Shown: positions 1 through 9,508 of the stretch, piece by piece
How the letters are laid out: every line of letters starts with the position of its first letter
Position numbering within the stretch: position 1 is the first letter of the stretch
Source: Candidatus Thalassarchaeum sp.
Lineage (GTDB): Archaea > Thermoplasmatota > Poseidoniia > Poseidoniales > Thalassarchaeaceae
DNA length: 51,528 nucleotides
Direction: 5' to 3'
NCBI GenBank assembly: GCA_022449945.1
Contig: JAKURM010000005.1
Location: forward strand, 1 to 51,528
Translations under genes and position numbers: made by a program
The notes under the pieces: generated by a model
The model's database searches: none
What the model saw: the letters and a program-made list of their open reading frames with translations, nothing else
Told to the model about the DNA's origin: nothing

Positions 1-3000
1 CAGGACAATCCTGATGATGACATTGACCCGCTAGATACGGATGGTGACGGGATTCCGGACTCCGTAGAATTGGAGATTGGGACTGACTGGCGTGATCCTG
101 ACACGGATGGAGGGGGAGTTCCCGATGGAGAGGAGTGCCCACCGGAGTTCTGGCTTCTGGATTGCATAGGAGCACCCAGCGACCCCTTTGATCCTACTGA
201 CGACCTCGATGAGAATGCACTGATGTTCACTGCGTCAAACACTACGTCTGGAATGGATCCCGGAATAACCCATTACTGGAGGTGGCATACATATGACTCC
301 TACACTGGTGTTTCATGGGGGGTCAACTCCAGCCTTGTCGGATATACCCCCATAGTGGATGACTGGTCAACTGATCAGGGAGTAGCCGACCAGACATTTT
401 GGAATCACAGCTCGCCATTGTCGTGGGAGATAAATTTCGACGATGCCGGATACATCAGTCCAGGAAGGGAACTCATCCAACCCTACAACGTTCAGAACTT
501 CACCACATGGGTGGACTTCTCCGCTGGCCTAAACTTCTCCAATTACACCAGAGACGTGTTGGTAGACTCATCTACAATCGAGTCTCTGTATGTCAATGCC
601 CCTGAAGTCATCCTTTCAGCAGAGGTGAGGGAAAACACAACCGCCTTCACCGGTGCAACATATGGGCTGGACCTCCCGCCAGAGTTCCTGGGCAGTTTGG
701 AAGGAGAGGGAGTGAGCACTGTCACACAAGAAGTTTTGAATCAGTCCGGAGCATTGTCGGCATGGGACAAGATTACTGCTATTCAGGACTTCCTAACTAA
801 TGGAAATGAGACCATAACTTTCCTCCGCAATTACGACGGTTCTGGGAGACTTGATGGTCTTGGTAGCGATAGCGATGTCTCGTATTGGATCCTAAACTCT
901 TCTCACGAGGGTAGTTGTGACGAATTCGCCTCATTGTTTGCAGTAATGCTACGAATTGCTGGGATGCCAACGAGAAAAGTAACGGGATTCTCTGGAGGAG
1001 CCTGGGATGGCAAAGCTCTCAGCGTGTACGGCAAAGACTTCACCACTTGGGTCGAAGTCCACCTACAGACAAACCAAAATCAAGGAGATCTAGATGTTGG
1101 ATGGGTGCCCTTCGAGGCATGCCCGCCAATGTCTACAGTGGAGGTGTTCGACGAGAAGTGGGGCCCGACTTCCGTAGAGAGGAATACAACATTCTCAGAA
1201 ACGATATGGCTCGAAGGAACACTGGTTTTCTCAGGCAATTCCACTGCGGTTGACAATCTCACGCTGTCAATGTACTTGGTAGAGCCTGAGGAGTCTGAAA
1301 ACATCCCTGGGAGCTCGGCCATCTCGGATCATCTAGTTGCAACCACTGTAACTGACGAAAACGGCTCATTCAACCTAACCGGGCTTCCTCCATCGGTAAT
1401 CAGGCCCGGATTCGCCTCCTTGGTGATTCAAACTACTCAGAAGGCGTATGTAGGTGCCCAAGGCATTACATTCCCCTGGCAACTCAATGTAACTGATGAC
1501 GTTTCAATCTCAATTTCCGAACCAACCCCAATCAATTCTCCAATGCTGGGAATAGGGGTAAACAGTACAATCATCGGCCAGATTTCATGGGCAAGCTCTC
1601 CTAATCTTGACCCCTCAATCGTTGACGATCTGGAGGTTATTCTGAATTATTCTTCGGCCGTTGACGGTGAAGTTTCCCTAACCTCCAGTGTTTCTGGAGG
1701 GGGTTACTACGAATTCACAGTCCCTATCGACGAGACCGAACCACTAGGTCCAATTAACGCCTCAATTAGTTTTGACGGATGGCACAGCATAGACCTAAAC
1801 AACGCCACACCGCCTTCTTACCACGCCCGACCGGGATCTCTTGACTTGGAATTTAACATCACCCTTTCACCAAATCTTACTGTTTCCCTCGAATCCCAGG
1901 GAACAAACAATACAGTTCTGGAGATCGGCTCGAACATTTTCCTCAATGGGACTGTGCTTAGTAGGGGGGACAGTCCGTCGACATTGAATGGTACTCTAAT
2001 TCTGGAGATGCGCCGGTCAGACATTTCGGGACCATATCTGCAATTAGCCTCCTGGTACCTCAACGACACTTCTTGGGGCTCTTCTGCTGGAGAATTCTCG
2101 ATATCATGGCCCTTCTCTCCGGAAGATGTCCCCATACCTGCCGGCATAGTGGACGTAAGGATTCAGTTCGATGCTGACAATCTAAATGCAAACGATCAGA
2201 AGCAATTCGTCGACGGCGAATTCGGCATTCGTAGCATAATTCAGTTCACTTATTCCCTGTCTCCCGAACCTAGGGGCATTGAGGCGAACGTTGAGGTCCT
2301 GCTGACGGATCATACCGGCCTATCATTTGCGTCATTTGAGGGAGAATACAATCTCGACTTCGATGGTGAGTGGGTTTGGAACGAGATTGATCCAAACTCT
2401 CCGAAACTCGGTGTCACTTGGACTCCTGCAGTGGATATGGATCCGGGTGATTACTCGTGGGTTCTAACCTACAATGGGTCTACATGGATGGCCCCCAATT
2501 CTACATCTGACACTGTGAGAATACAGGGGCTCGCGAACGCCACAGCTACCTTCGGGACGGACTGGACCCCAAGAGGCGGAACAAACTGGATTTCGGGTTC
2601 GGCAAGGGACCTTGTACTGAACACGCCCGTTACGGGAAACAACTCCTCCGTGACTGTTCTTCTCCAAGTCCCCTCGGACCTCCCGGCTACTCCCGACGGA
2701 TTCCCAGCAGGTCCGGACTCATACACCCTTGCTGTAGGTTGGATAGACCCCTCAAGCGGGACATACAACCTGACATTTGGAACTCCCAGCGGAATTACTT
2801 CTGGCGTTTACCAGGTTCTCGTAAGGTTAGATTTCAACTCAAACGCCCCGCAGGGCGGGAGTTACTACAAGACCAATGACCCTACATCTACCCAGACCGG
2901 CGTCCAGTCAGAGTTTGTCTTAGAAACCGAACCAACCGCAGTAATACTAGTGGCCGGAGAGCAAATCGTTCTTTCCACTGCAGTCACTGACGTTGAGGAT

Positions 3001-6000
3001 CCGTCCGAGTTTATCGGGGGGGTCTCGTTAGACCTATACTTCGACTGGGGCGGCCCCCAGCAGCAGATTCTCCAGTCGACTACCACTGGGCCATCGGGCG
3101 TAGCAGACTTCAACCCCATAATCCCCTCATCTGTTGCACCGGGATTCTACGACGTCAGAATTCATGCTCCAGATGACCTAGTGGACAACCTCTCTGCATC
3201 CAACGCCGGAAGGTGGCTTGGGAATGAAAGCATCACCAATCTGACGGTCCAGGTTGGGAGCCTAGTTGATATTGTCAGCATCCCCACTCAAGTTACTGCG
3301 TTGCAGTACTTCACAATCGAGGGAACGGTTCTTGATTCAGTCGATTCCAACAGATCAGTTGATGGTCCCGTGGGGATTAACGTGTTCTTCCTGGATGAGC
3401 CCGAAGAGTTGCTGATCGAAAACCACACCACAAACAGCAATGGGAGCTTCAATGTTTCAGTCCCCACCGACACTCTTGGGAACGGGGTAATCAGAGGGGA
3501 TAGGACCGTTGTGGTAAGCGTGGTCAACGGCTCTACGCCATTCTACCTGACTGGAACGGGGGACGCTTCGATATTGGTCATGGGAGTACCTTGGTTCCAG
3601 GACTCAACTCCTTTCATCAACACCATAGTTGATCGAGGCGAAACTGCAACGATGACTGCTAGGCTTGTGGAGTTTAGCAATAACGACGCGCCTCTTTCCG
3701 GGTTCACTGTTCTGGCTAGGTTCCATGATACATGGCTGGATTCACAGGTCACTGCGGCCGACGGAAGCGTCTCATTCGACTTCCAGATACCTCACGACCA
3801 CCCACTTGGATTGGTAAATGTGACATTCTTCTTCAATGGTTCAAGTGACCTCCATCCTACAATTGACATCCTGAACACAATCACCGTACGCTCAACTGCC
3901 AGCATGACGATAGATCCTATTTCCGAGAACCCAATGGCCGGCGATTTCTTCAACATAACTGGCAATCTGGTTTCGAGCAATGGCAGCGCTCTAACTGACA
4001 GGAATGGGAACCCCATGAATCCGACTCTCACATTCTCAATTGATGGCGAATCTGATACATTCATTGTTACCCAGGTATCGTTCCTCCCCGATGGAACTTG
4101 GAATGCCGAGGTGAGATTGGACCTAACATTCCCAAGGGGCGTTCATGCAATTAGCGTCGTATTTACTCCGGAAGTTACCTACTTTACATCTGCTTCAGGC
4201 CTGGCCGCGTTCGATAGCAGGGGCTACTCCCAACTATCTATTGTCAGTCCCTCAGACCTTGACCCCGATAGCAGGACCATCAGGGGCGACTCATTCGAAC
4301 TGAACCTCACAATAGTCGACAATGCCGGCGATCCAGTTCCTTCGGCCGCGCTCGTTGTTGAGATTGATGGAACTACGGTATGGGGGGGACTCTCAAACCT
4401 ACAGGGAGAGGCATCGGCATCAGTACTAGCCAGGCCCGACCGGGATCCGGGCCCCATGCTCGTAACAGTGACCTTCTCTGGGATTAACGGAACTACAGGG
4501 CTGGTTGGTGACGAGACATGGACAAGAGTTGTGGTGCTCGCCCCTACCGAGATAACCATCATTGGGGTCACTGAGCCGTCGATAGCTGGAGAATCGATTA
4601 CCTTCTCGGGCAAACTTGTTGACGAGTTGGGCCAGATTCTCCGGGAGGAAGAAGTACAATCGGGAGGCCTGGTTCACCTATCGATCGATGGGGTCGATGT
4701 CGGCCCTACATTCACCTCAGTCTCTAACTCTACAAATGGGCTATGGGAGATTACCTATCTTATCCCTATGGACATGGATTACGGTGCACATTCCGCCACT
4801 TTCGACTTCCTCGGGGGATTCTCATGGGTAGATCCGATGGGCCAGGGGGACTCGATAAATCCGGAGTATTACTTGGACTCTACGATTTCTCTTACATTCA
4901 ATGTCACCCAGACCTCCCAAGTCATCATCTCGACCCCACCTAGCGAGGTAGACAGATCGGATGTTGCCTTGATTGAGGGAATTCTGACTGATGGAATTGG
5001 AAGATCACTACCAAACAGGGATCTGTCTGTAACTGTGGATGGACAGATCCTAACGGTGATTGTTGCCGATATTAACGGGTCATTCAGCGCCCTGATACCT
5101 ATTTCTCCCGATATGCCCCTCGGCCAACTGCTCATCAGCGTCGAATTCTTGGGGGAGCAATTCGTCCTACCCTCAAATTCCTCAACCGTACTAACCGTGT
5201 TTGGACCTGTATTCATAGAGCTCGGAGATATTGAGCCAGTTGCTGTAGGTGATACTCTTAGAATCCGTGGAACCGCCAAGGACAACCTGGACGATGGCTG
5301 GCTGAGCAGCCACACTATCGAGGTTTTTGTCGACGGCATTCTAGTGGGCATTACCAGTACCTCAGACAACGGGTCCTGGGTCCTCCCATGGGTGGTTCCC
5401 GACACAGTGGATGTTGGTAATCACACACTCTCCGTAATCTCGCCATCTCAGGGATTCCACCGGCAAGGAAGCTCTGAGACATCATTCACCGTGTCATATC
5501 ACACGTCTATTTCTCTCCAGATAGAGGAGCACTATGCAACTAGGGGCGAGCAATGGAACTTCACTGGCAGGCTGTTTGAATCCGACACCGGCTTCGAGTT
5601 GGGTATGGATAGCAGGCTTGTCTCCGTGACACTAGACGGTGTGCCAATAGGGGAGGTCACCACCGAGGTCGGCGGATTGTTCAGCTACTCTCTCAGCATA
5701 CCATACTCGATGAGTAGAGGGGAGCATAACGTCAGCTTCCAATACGGGGGTGAGTTCCTGTACCTTCCATCGGAAACTAATATCACAGCATTCGCCTTGT
5801 CTGATATCTCGATAGAACTTCAGCCAATTACCAACTCTATAATCAGAGGTAGCACATTCCCCTCTGAGAACATAATGATACAAGGACTGGTCAGAGAGAT
5901 AGGCGGAGACTCCACGATATTCGAGAACCTGACCCTGACGCTAACTTGGGGGGAATCGAACTTACCCATGGTAGTAGGGCCGTGGGACAATCCCAACACC

Positions 6001-6951
6001 CTCAATTTCCAGATCCGGGCAAAGGCACAAGAATACATGCCACCTGGTGAGAATACCGTTACGATAAAAATTGAACAGGATCAATCTAGATTCATCAATG
6101 GGGCATCAAGAGATGTCGAAATCCTGGTTATGGTCGAGGTCGACTTCGTGCTCTCTGAACTGGACCTATCCCAAGGCCAGAGAGTAATCAGGGGGACCGT
6201 GAATGCTACTGCAAGAGATACTGGAGAGCCTCTGGAAGGACTATCCATGACTGCCATTCTGCTCAATGGAAGTACATCCCACTTTGCCATGACAAGGTTG
6301 ACAGATTCTGAGGGAGTGTTCGAGTATGAGTTCAAGTCTCTGTCACCCCTGCCACCATTGTCAGATTCTTCTTCGTGGGGCGTCCTAAGCGTACTCTTGG
6401 GTTCTGACTCCGACTACATAGAACCGGGAAGCCTCTCTCTCCTTCCAATCGGCGGCGTTCAGATACAATACGAGGTCGAGCAAAACGGGTCAATATTCGG
6501 TTCTTTTACCTTCGTAGTGACACTGATTCTAGCTCTCGCTGCTGCTGTAGCAGTTGGATTCACAGTATTGTCCAGAAGGAAGAGAGCGGCGATAAAGGAG
6601 ATGGCAGGAATTTTCAGCCAGACCGCTGAGATGCTCGCTTCGGGGGACGAGTATAGGAAGGCAATTTTCGAGTGCTATGAGAGCCTTTGCTCGGTATTGA
6701 CTAGGCGTGGATTCCTAAGGAGGAACTTCGAGACCGTAAGAGAGTTCGAGAATGCCATAAGACTCGCCCTCCCCATTCGCGAGGAATCTCTGGTGGCCCT
6801 AGACAGAATTTTCGAGGAGGCGAGGTACGCCAGTCACGGTATGGGGGACTCTCATAGGGAGAACGCACAGCTTGCCCTTTCCTCGGTCATCCAAGATATT
6901 GAGGAACTCCAAGAAATCCCTGTTCGAGCATTGCAAGAAGCTGAGGCCTAG
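1..6951 (+). CDS. Giant secreted/membrane-anchored protein, 5' truncated by window edge: TSP3-type Ca-binding motif, transglutaminase-like domain, many Ig-like repeats, C-terminal TM helix and DUF4129-like cytoplasmic domain
   Basis: Frame is open from base 1 (QDNPDDDIDPLDTDGDGIPDSVELEIGTDW), so the listed TTG start at 70 is not the true start. TGase-like core GSCDEFASLFAVMLRIAGMPTRKVTGFSGG...TTWVEV...GWVPFEACP; TM FTFVVTLILALAAAVAVGFTVLSRRKR; tail YRKAIFECYESLCSVLTRRGFLRR...EEARYA resembles DUF4129. Confidence 0.85.
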   Translation, partial: QDNPDDDIDPLDTDGDGIPDSVELEIGTDWRDPDTDGGGVPDGEECPPEFWLLDCIGAPSDPFDPTDDLDENALMFTASNTTSGMDPGITHYWRWHTYDSYTGVSWGVNSSLVGYTPIVDDWSTDQGVADQTFWNHSSPLSWEINFDDAGYISPGRELIQPYNVQNFTTWVDFSAGLNFSNYTRDVLVDSSTIESLYVNAPEVILSAEVRENTTAFTGATYGLDLPPEFLGSLEGEGVSTVTQEVLNQSGALSAWDKITAIQDFLTNGNETITFLRNYDGSGRLDGLGSDSDVSYWILNSSHEGSCDEFASLFAVMLRIAGMPTRKVTGFSGGAWDGKALSVYGKDFTTWVEVHLQTNQNQGDLDVGWVPFEACPPMSTVEVFDEKWGPTSVERNTTFSETIWLEGTLVFSGNSTAVDNLTLSMYLVEPEESENIPGSSAISDHLVATTVTDENGSFNLTGLPPSVIRPGFASLVIQTTQKAYVGAQGITFPWQLNVTDDVSISISEPTPINSPMLGIGVNSTIIGQISWASSPNLDPSIVDDLEVILNYSSAVDGEVSLTSSVSGGGYYEFTVPIDETEPLGPINASISFDGWHSIDLNNATPPSYHARPGSLDLEFNITLSPNLTVSLESQGTNNTVLEIGSNIFLNGTVLSRGDSPSTLNGTLILEMRRSDISGPYLQLASWYLNDTSWGSSAGEFSISWPFSPEDVPIPAGIVDVRIQFDADNLNANDQKQFVDGEFGIRSIIQFTYSLSPEPRGIEANVEVLLTDHTGLSFASFEGEYNLDFDGEWVWNEIDPNSPKLGVTWTPAVDMDPGDYSWVLTYNGSTWMAPNSTSDTVRIQGLANATATFGTDWTPRGGTNWISGSARDLVLNTPVTGNNSSVTVLLQVPSDLPATPDGFPAGPDSYTLAVGWIDPSSGTYNLTFGTPSGITSGVYQVLVRLDFNSNAPQGGSYYKTNDPTSTQTGVQSEFVLETEPTAVILVAGEQIVLSTAVTDVEDPSEFIGGVSLDLYFDWGGPQQQILQSTTTGPSGVADFNPIIPSSVAPGFYDVRIHAPDDLVDNLSASNAGRWLGNESITNLTVQVGSLVDIVSIPTQVTALQYFTIEGTVLDSVDSNRSVDGPVGINVFFLDEPEELLIENHTTNSNGSFNVSVPTDTLGNGVIRGDRTVVVSVVNGSTPFYLTGTGDASILVMGVPWFQDSTPFINTIVDRGETATMTARLVEFSNNDAPLSGFTVLARFHDTWLDSQVTAADGSVSFDFQIPHDHPLGLVNVTFFFNGSSDLHPTIDILNTITVRSTASMTIDPISENPMAGDFFNITGNLVSSNGSALTDRNGNPMNPTLTFSIDGESDTFIVTQVSFLPDGTWNAEVRLDLTFPRGVHAISVVFTPEVTYFTSASGLAAFDSRGYSQLSIVSPSDLDPDSRTIRGDSFELNLTIVDNAGDPVPSAALVVEIDGTTVWGGLSNLQGEASASVLARPDRDPGPMLVTVTFSGINGTTGLVGDETWTRVVVLAPTEITIIGVTEPSIAGESITFSGKLVDELGQILREEEVQSGGLVHLSIDGVDVGPTFTSVSNSTNGLWEITYLIPMDMDYGAHSATFDFLGGFSWVDPMGQGDSINPEYYLDSTISLTFNVTQTSQVIISTPPSEVDRSDVALIEGILTDGIGRSLPNRDLSVTVDGQILTVIVADINGSFSALIPISPDMPLGQLLISVEFLGEQFVLPSNSSTVLTVFGPVFIELGDIEPVAVGDTLRIRGTAKDNLDDGWLSSHTIEVFVDGILVGITSTSDNGSWVLPWVVPDTVDVGNHTLSVISPSQGFHRQGSSETSFTVSYHTSISLQIEEHYATRGEQWNFTGRLFESDTGFELGMDSRLVSVTLDGVPIGEVTTEVGGLFSYSLSIPYSMSRGEHNVSFQYGGEFLYLPSETNITAFALSDISIELQPITNSIIRGSTFPSENIMIQGLVREIGGDSTIFENLTLTLTWGESNLPMVVGPWDNPNTLNFQIRAKAQEYMPPGENTVTIKIEQDQSRFINGASRDVEILVMVEVDFVLSELDLSQGQRVIRGTVNATARDTGEPLEGLSMTAILLNGSTSHFAMTRLTDSEGVFEYEFKSLSPLPPLSDSSSWGVLSVLLGSDSDYIEPGSLSLLPIGGVQIQYEVEQNGSIFGSFTFVVTLILALAAAVAVGFTVLSRRKRAAIKEMAGIFSQTAEMLASGDEYRKAIFECYESLCSVLTRRGFLRRNFETVREFENAIRLALPIREESLVALDRIFEEARYASHGMGDSHRENAQLALSSVIQDIEELQEIPVRALQEAEA

Positions 6952-7410
6952 TCAATCTTCGATTAGCATAGTGAGGAATTCGGCTTCCCATCGAACACCC
7001 GACAGACTACTTCCTGCGGGTAGTGCGAAGGTCCTCATTAACCCGCCGAACCTCTCAGGAGACATCAGCCGAACCAAATTTCTTCCTTCCTCATTCTTGG
7101 TATCGACTACAACCTCTCCACTAGTCGCCTCCTGAAGTGGGATTTTGATTTCCGAACCTACCCATTCCCCCCCGAATTCAGAGAGCAATTCTCCAAGTGT
7201 GGAAAAAGGTGCACTGAGGTCCTTAGGATGCATTTCTGAAACTAATTCTGAATGCCTTTCACGGGCTTCTGATAGATTGGAAAACCCCCCGAGGAACGAC
7301 TCGTGCAAATCATCTGCATGATCGTCTAGGCCAATTTTCATGTCACTAAAGCCAAGATCGCCAACGAGTGAGTCCTCGCTTGGCTCAACACCGACTCTGG
7401 TCCACTCCAT
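6952..7410 (-). CDS. Hypothetical protein (152 aa)
   Basis: Intact ORF with ATG start, last in a tightly spaced minus-strand gene run; no recognised motif. Confidence 0.6.
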   Translation of the reverse strand: MEWTRVGVEPSEDSLVGDLGFSDMKIGLDDHADDLHESFLGGFSNLSEARERHSELVSEMHPKDLSAPFSTLGELLSEFGGEWVGSEIKIPLQEATSGEVVVDTKNEEGRNLVRLMSPERFGGLMRTFALPAGSSLSGVRWEAEFLTMLIED

Positions 7411-7447
7411 GAAAACCCCAACTATTCAACCCGCATGAACCCATTGC

Positions 7448-9508
7448 TCAATTCATCTCAAAGAATCTCTTTACCCTCTCAGCCGTTCTATGTGGTCCCG
7501 AAGTTTGGATTGTTTGCATACTCTTTGGCAAACAATCGGCAACCCTATTCTCCAGAAGTCTACGCTCCAGTAGAACGACAATAGCCCTGTCCTCTTTCTT
7601 CCTAATGGGCCTCCCAAGTGCCTGTAATACGCTATTTACAGCTGGCTGAAGACTTGCATACTTCCATGCCTTTGACCTTCCAAACCTCCCAGAGTAGTAC
7701 TCCAGAAGGGCATCCTGCCTAGCACTGGGTGGGGGAAGTGGTAGGCCAACACAAACCACTGCATTCAGGATATTCTCCGAATAATCAATCCCTTCGGATA
7801 ATTTTCCACTTAGGACTCCGAACAGTACCGTTTCACCGCCCATGTGCCTCCTCTCGTACATTGATGCGATCATTCTCTCAATCGCCCTTTTAGTCATCCT
7901 CCTGCTCTCACTTTCTATTGATTTGCCAAAGGTCCAATCTGATGTATCATTGAGGACCCTCTCCATCATGGCATAACTGGGGGAAAACACTGCTACATTC
8001 CCTTTTGTCCCTTCAAGAACGCCTCTGATATGGTCCCGAATCGAGGAATAGCTCCTCTCCCGCTCAGTAAACTTGCTAGTCACGTCTCCTGCGATTAGGA
8101 TCGGCCTGTTTTCCGGGGGGAAGTTCGAAAGGTATTCTTTGCAGGACGAGTTTTCTTCTGGTATTCCTAGAATCTCAGAGTACATGGTTGGTGGGAAGAG
8201 AGTACCTGACATTAGTATTGAACCCGCGCACTCGTTGAAGATTGGACTACCCACAACACTGGGGTCAAGCAAGTGACTTGTCACTCTCGGCTCATCGAGC
8301 TCGTTGTCGAAAACTAATGCCAGAGCAGTGCTTTCCCTATATCTGATGCAAATCTCTAGGATCTCTGCTAGTCTTGTGCAGTCATTCTGCTCATCTTCGT
8401 CTATGTCGTCGTCATCCTCTATTATTACCGAATGAAGACGAGAATTCATCATTCTGACTCTACCGATCCAGTCTGTAGTGCCGTCTTGATCTATGGACTC
8501 TATTGCACTTGCCACCAATCCAAGAAATTCCCCAGTATCTATCCTTATATCGTCACCCTTGGAATCTCTGTTTTCAGATGTCTTTCTCTCGAACCATCTT
8601 CGTAAATTCCCATCATCCCTCAATGACTTAATCTGCTTCTCAAGTAATACAGCATCCTCCAAACTCTTAGACGGAGGCAAGTCTAGTTGCCGCTCAGTCT
8701 TCTGTAGGCTTTCCTTGTACTCTTCGACATCCGATAGGGCTCTTTGGAAAATCCTCTCGGTAATCCTTCTCTCCAAGCCACTCCTGATTCTATCCGGCAG
8801 ATTATGGGCCTCATCAACGATAAGAATCGAATTCTCCAGTTCTATTCCCATCACTGGAAGCGAGCTATCTCTGACAGATTCTACGAATATGTGGTTGTAG
8901 TCACAGACAAGGATGTGCGCATCCCTGACTGCGGACCTTGCTGTCGCCCAGGCACAAATCTTCCTCGCCCTACCTTCCTTTACTGTCTGATCAACGTGTT
9001 TGGGCGAAGACAAAATGAATTCGCATAGATCTGCCCTCCTTGACTTTCTTGCTGATTCTGCGACATCTTCCTCACACCCGCATTTACCAGTTGATTTGTC
9101 TATTACCTCACACATCCCTTCTCTACCGATTATGTCTACTAGCTGAATTTGTGGAAGGCCCGCAGGGAGTTTGGAGTTAATTTGCTTGACCGTTTCAACC
9201 ACAATTCTATGCTGAGATTGCCTTCCCGTGAGAAAAATTATCTTCGGAACTGTTGGGTTTTTGTTGTAGAAGTTGGTTACTTCAAGTGCGGATGCCAATG
9301 CTGCAGCCGTTTTCCCGATTCCCGTGGGGGCCGCCGCTAGTAGAAAACCACCATCTCTGAGTGAAATAATTCCATCAGATAGCATTTCTCTCTGCGACTG
9401 TCTCGGTACATCATGCGCGAAGAAATGTTGAGCTTCCACTATGCTTTCGCCGGTCATGGAGTCTGTCCTGCAAATAGAACGACCAAGAAGATTGGCATCA
9501 TCTAACAA
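7448..9508 (-). CDS. XPD/Rad3/DinG-like superfamily 2 DNA helicase with likely Fe-S cluster cysteines
   Basis: Walker A AAAPTGIGKTAAAL, DEAH box ILIVDEAHNLPDR, motif SGKLSEGIDYSENILNAVVCVGLPLPPP, QALGRPIRKKEDRAIVVLLERR; cysteines MCEV, KCGC, DLCEF, KICAWATAR. True start may be the internal MTGESIVEAQHFF. Confidence 0.85.
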   Translation of the reverse strand: MLDDANLLGRSICRTDSMTGESIVEAQHFFAHDVPRQSQREMLSDGIISLRDGGFLLAAAPTGIGKTAAALASALEVTNFYNKNPTVPKIIFLTGRQSQHRIVVETVKQINSKLPAGLPQIQLVDIIGREGMCEVIDKSTGKCGCEEDVAESARKSRRADLCEFILSSPKHVDQTVKEGRARKICAWATARSAVRDAHILVCDYNHIFVESVRDSSLPVMGIELENSILIVDEAHNLPDRIRSGLERRITERIFQRALSDVEEYKESLQKTERQLDLPPSKSLEDAVLLEKQIKSLRDDGNLRRWFERKTSENRDSKGDDIRIDTGEFLGLVASAIESIDQDGTTDWIGRVRMMNSRLHSVIIEDDDDIDEDEQNDCTRLAEILEICIRYRESTALALVFDNELDEPRVTSHLLDPSVVGSPIFNECAGSILMSGTLFPPTMYSEILGIPEENSSCKEYLSNFPPENRPILIAGDVTSKFTERERSYSSIRDHIRGVLEGTKGNVAVFSPSYAMMERVLNDTSDWTFGKSIESESRRMTKRAIERMIASMYERRHMGGETVLFGVLSGKLSEGIDYSENILNAVVCVGLPLPPPSARQDALLEYYSGRFGRSKAWKYASLQPAVNSVLQALGRPIRKKEDRAIVVLLERRLLENRVADCLPKSMQTIQTSGPHRTAERVKRFFEMN

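Noticed and set aside
70-72. TTG at 70 as start of the first ORF
   Set aside because: The frame is open to base 1 with a TSP3-type motif upstream, so this is a truncated gene rather than a start at 70.
4869-5405. 178-aa antisense ORF inside the giant TGase-like gene
   Set aside because: Fully overlaps a strong CDS on the other strand; low-complexity Ser/Thr/Pro-rich translation typical of antisense reading; no motif.
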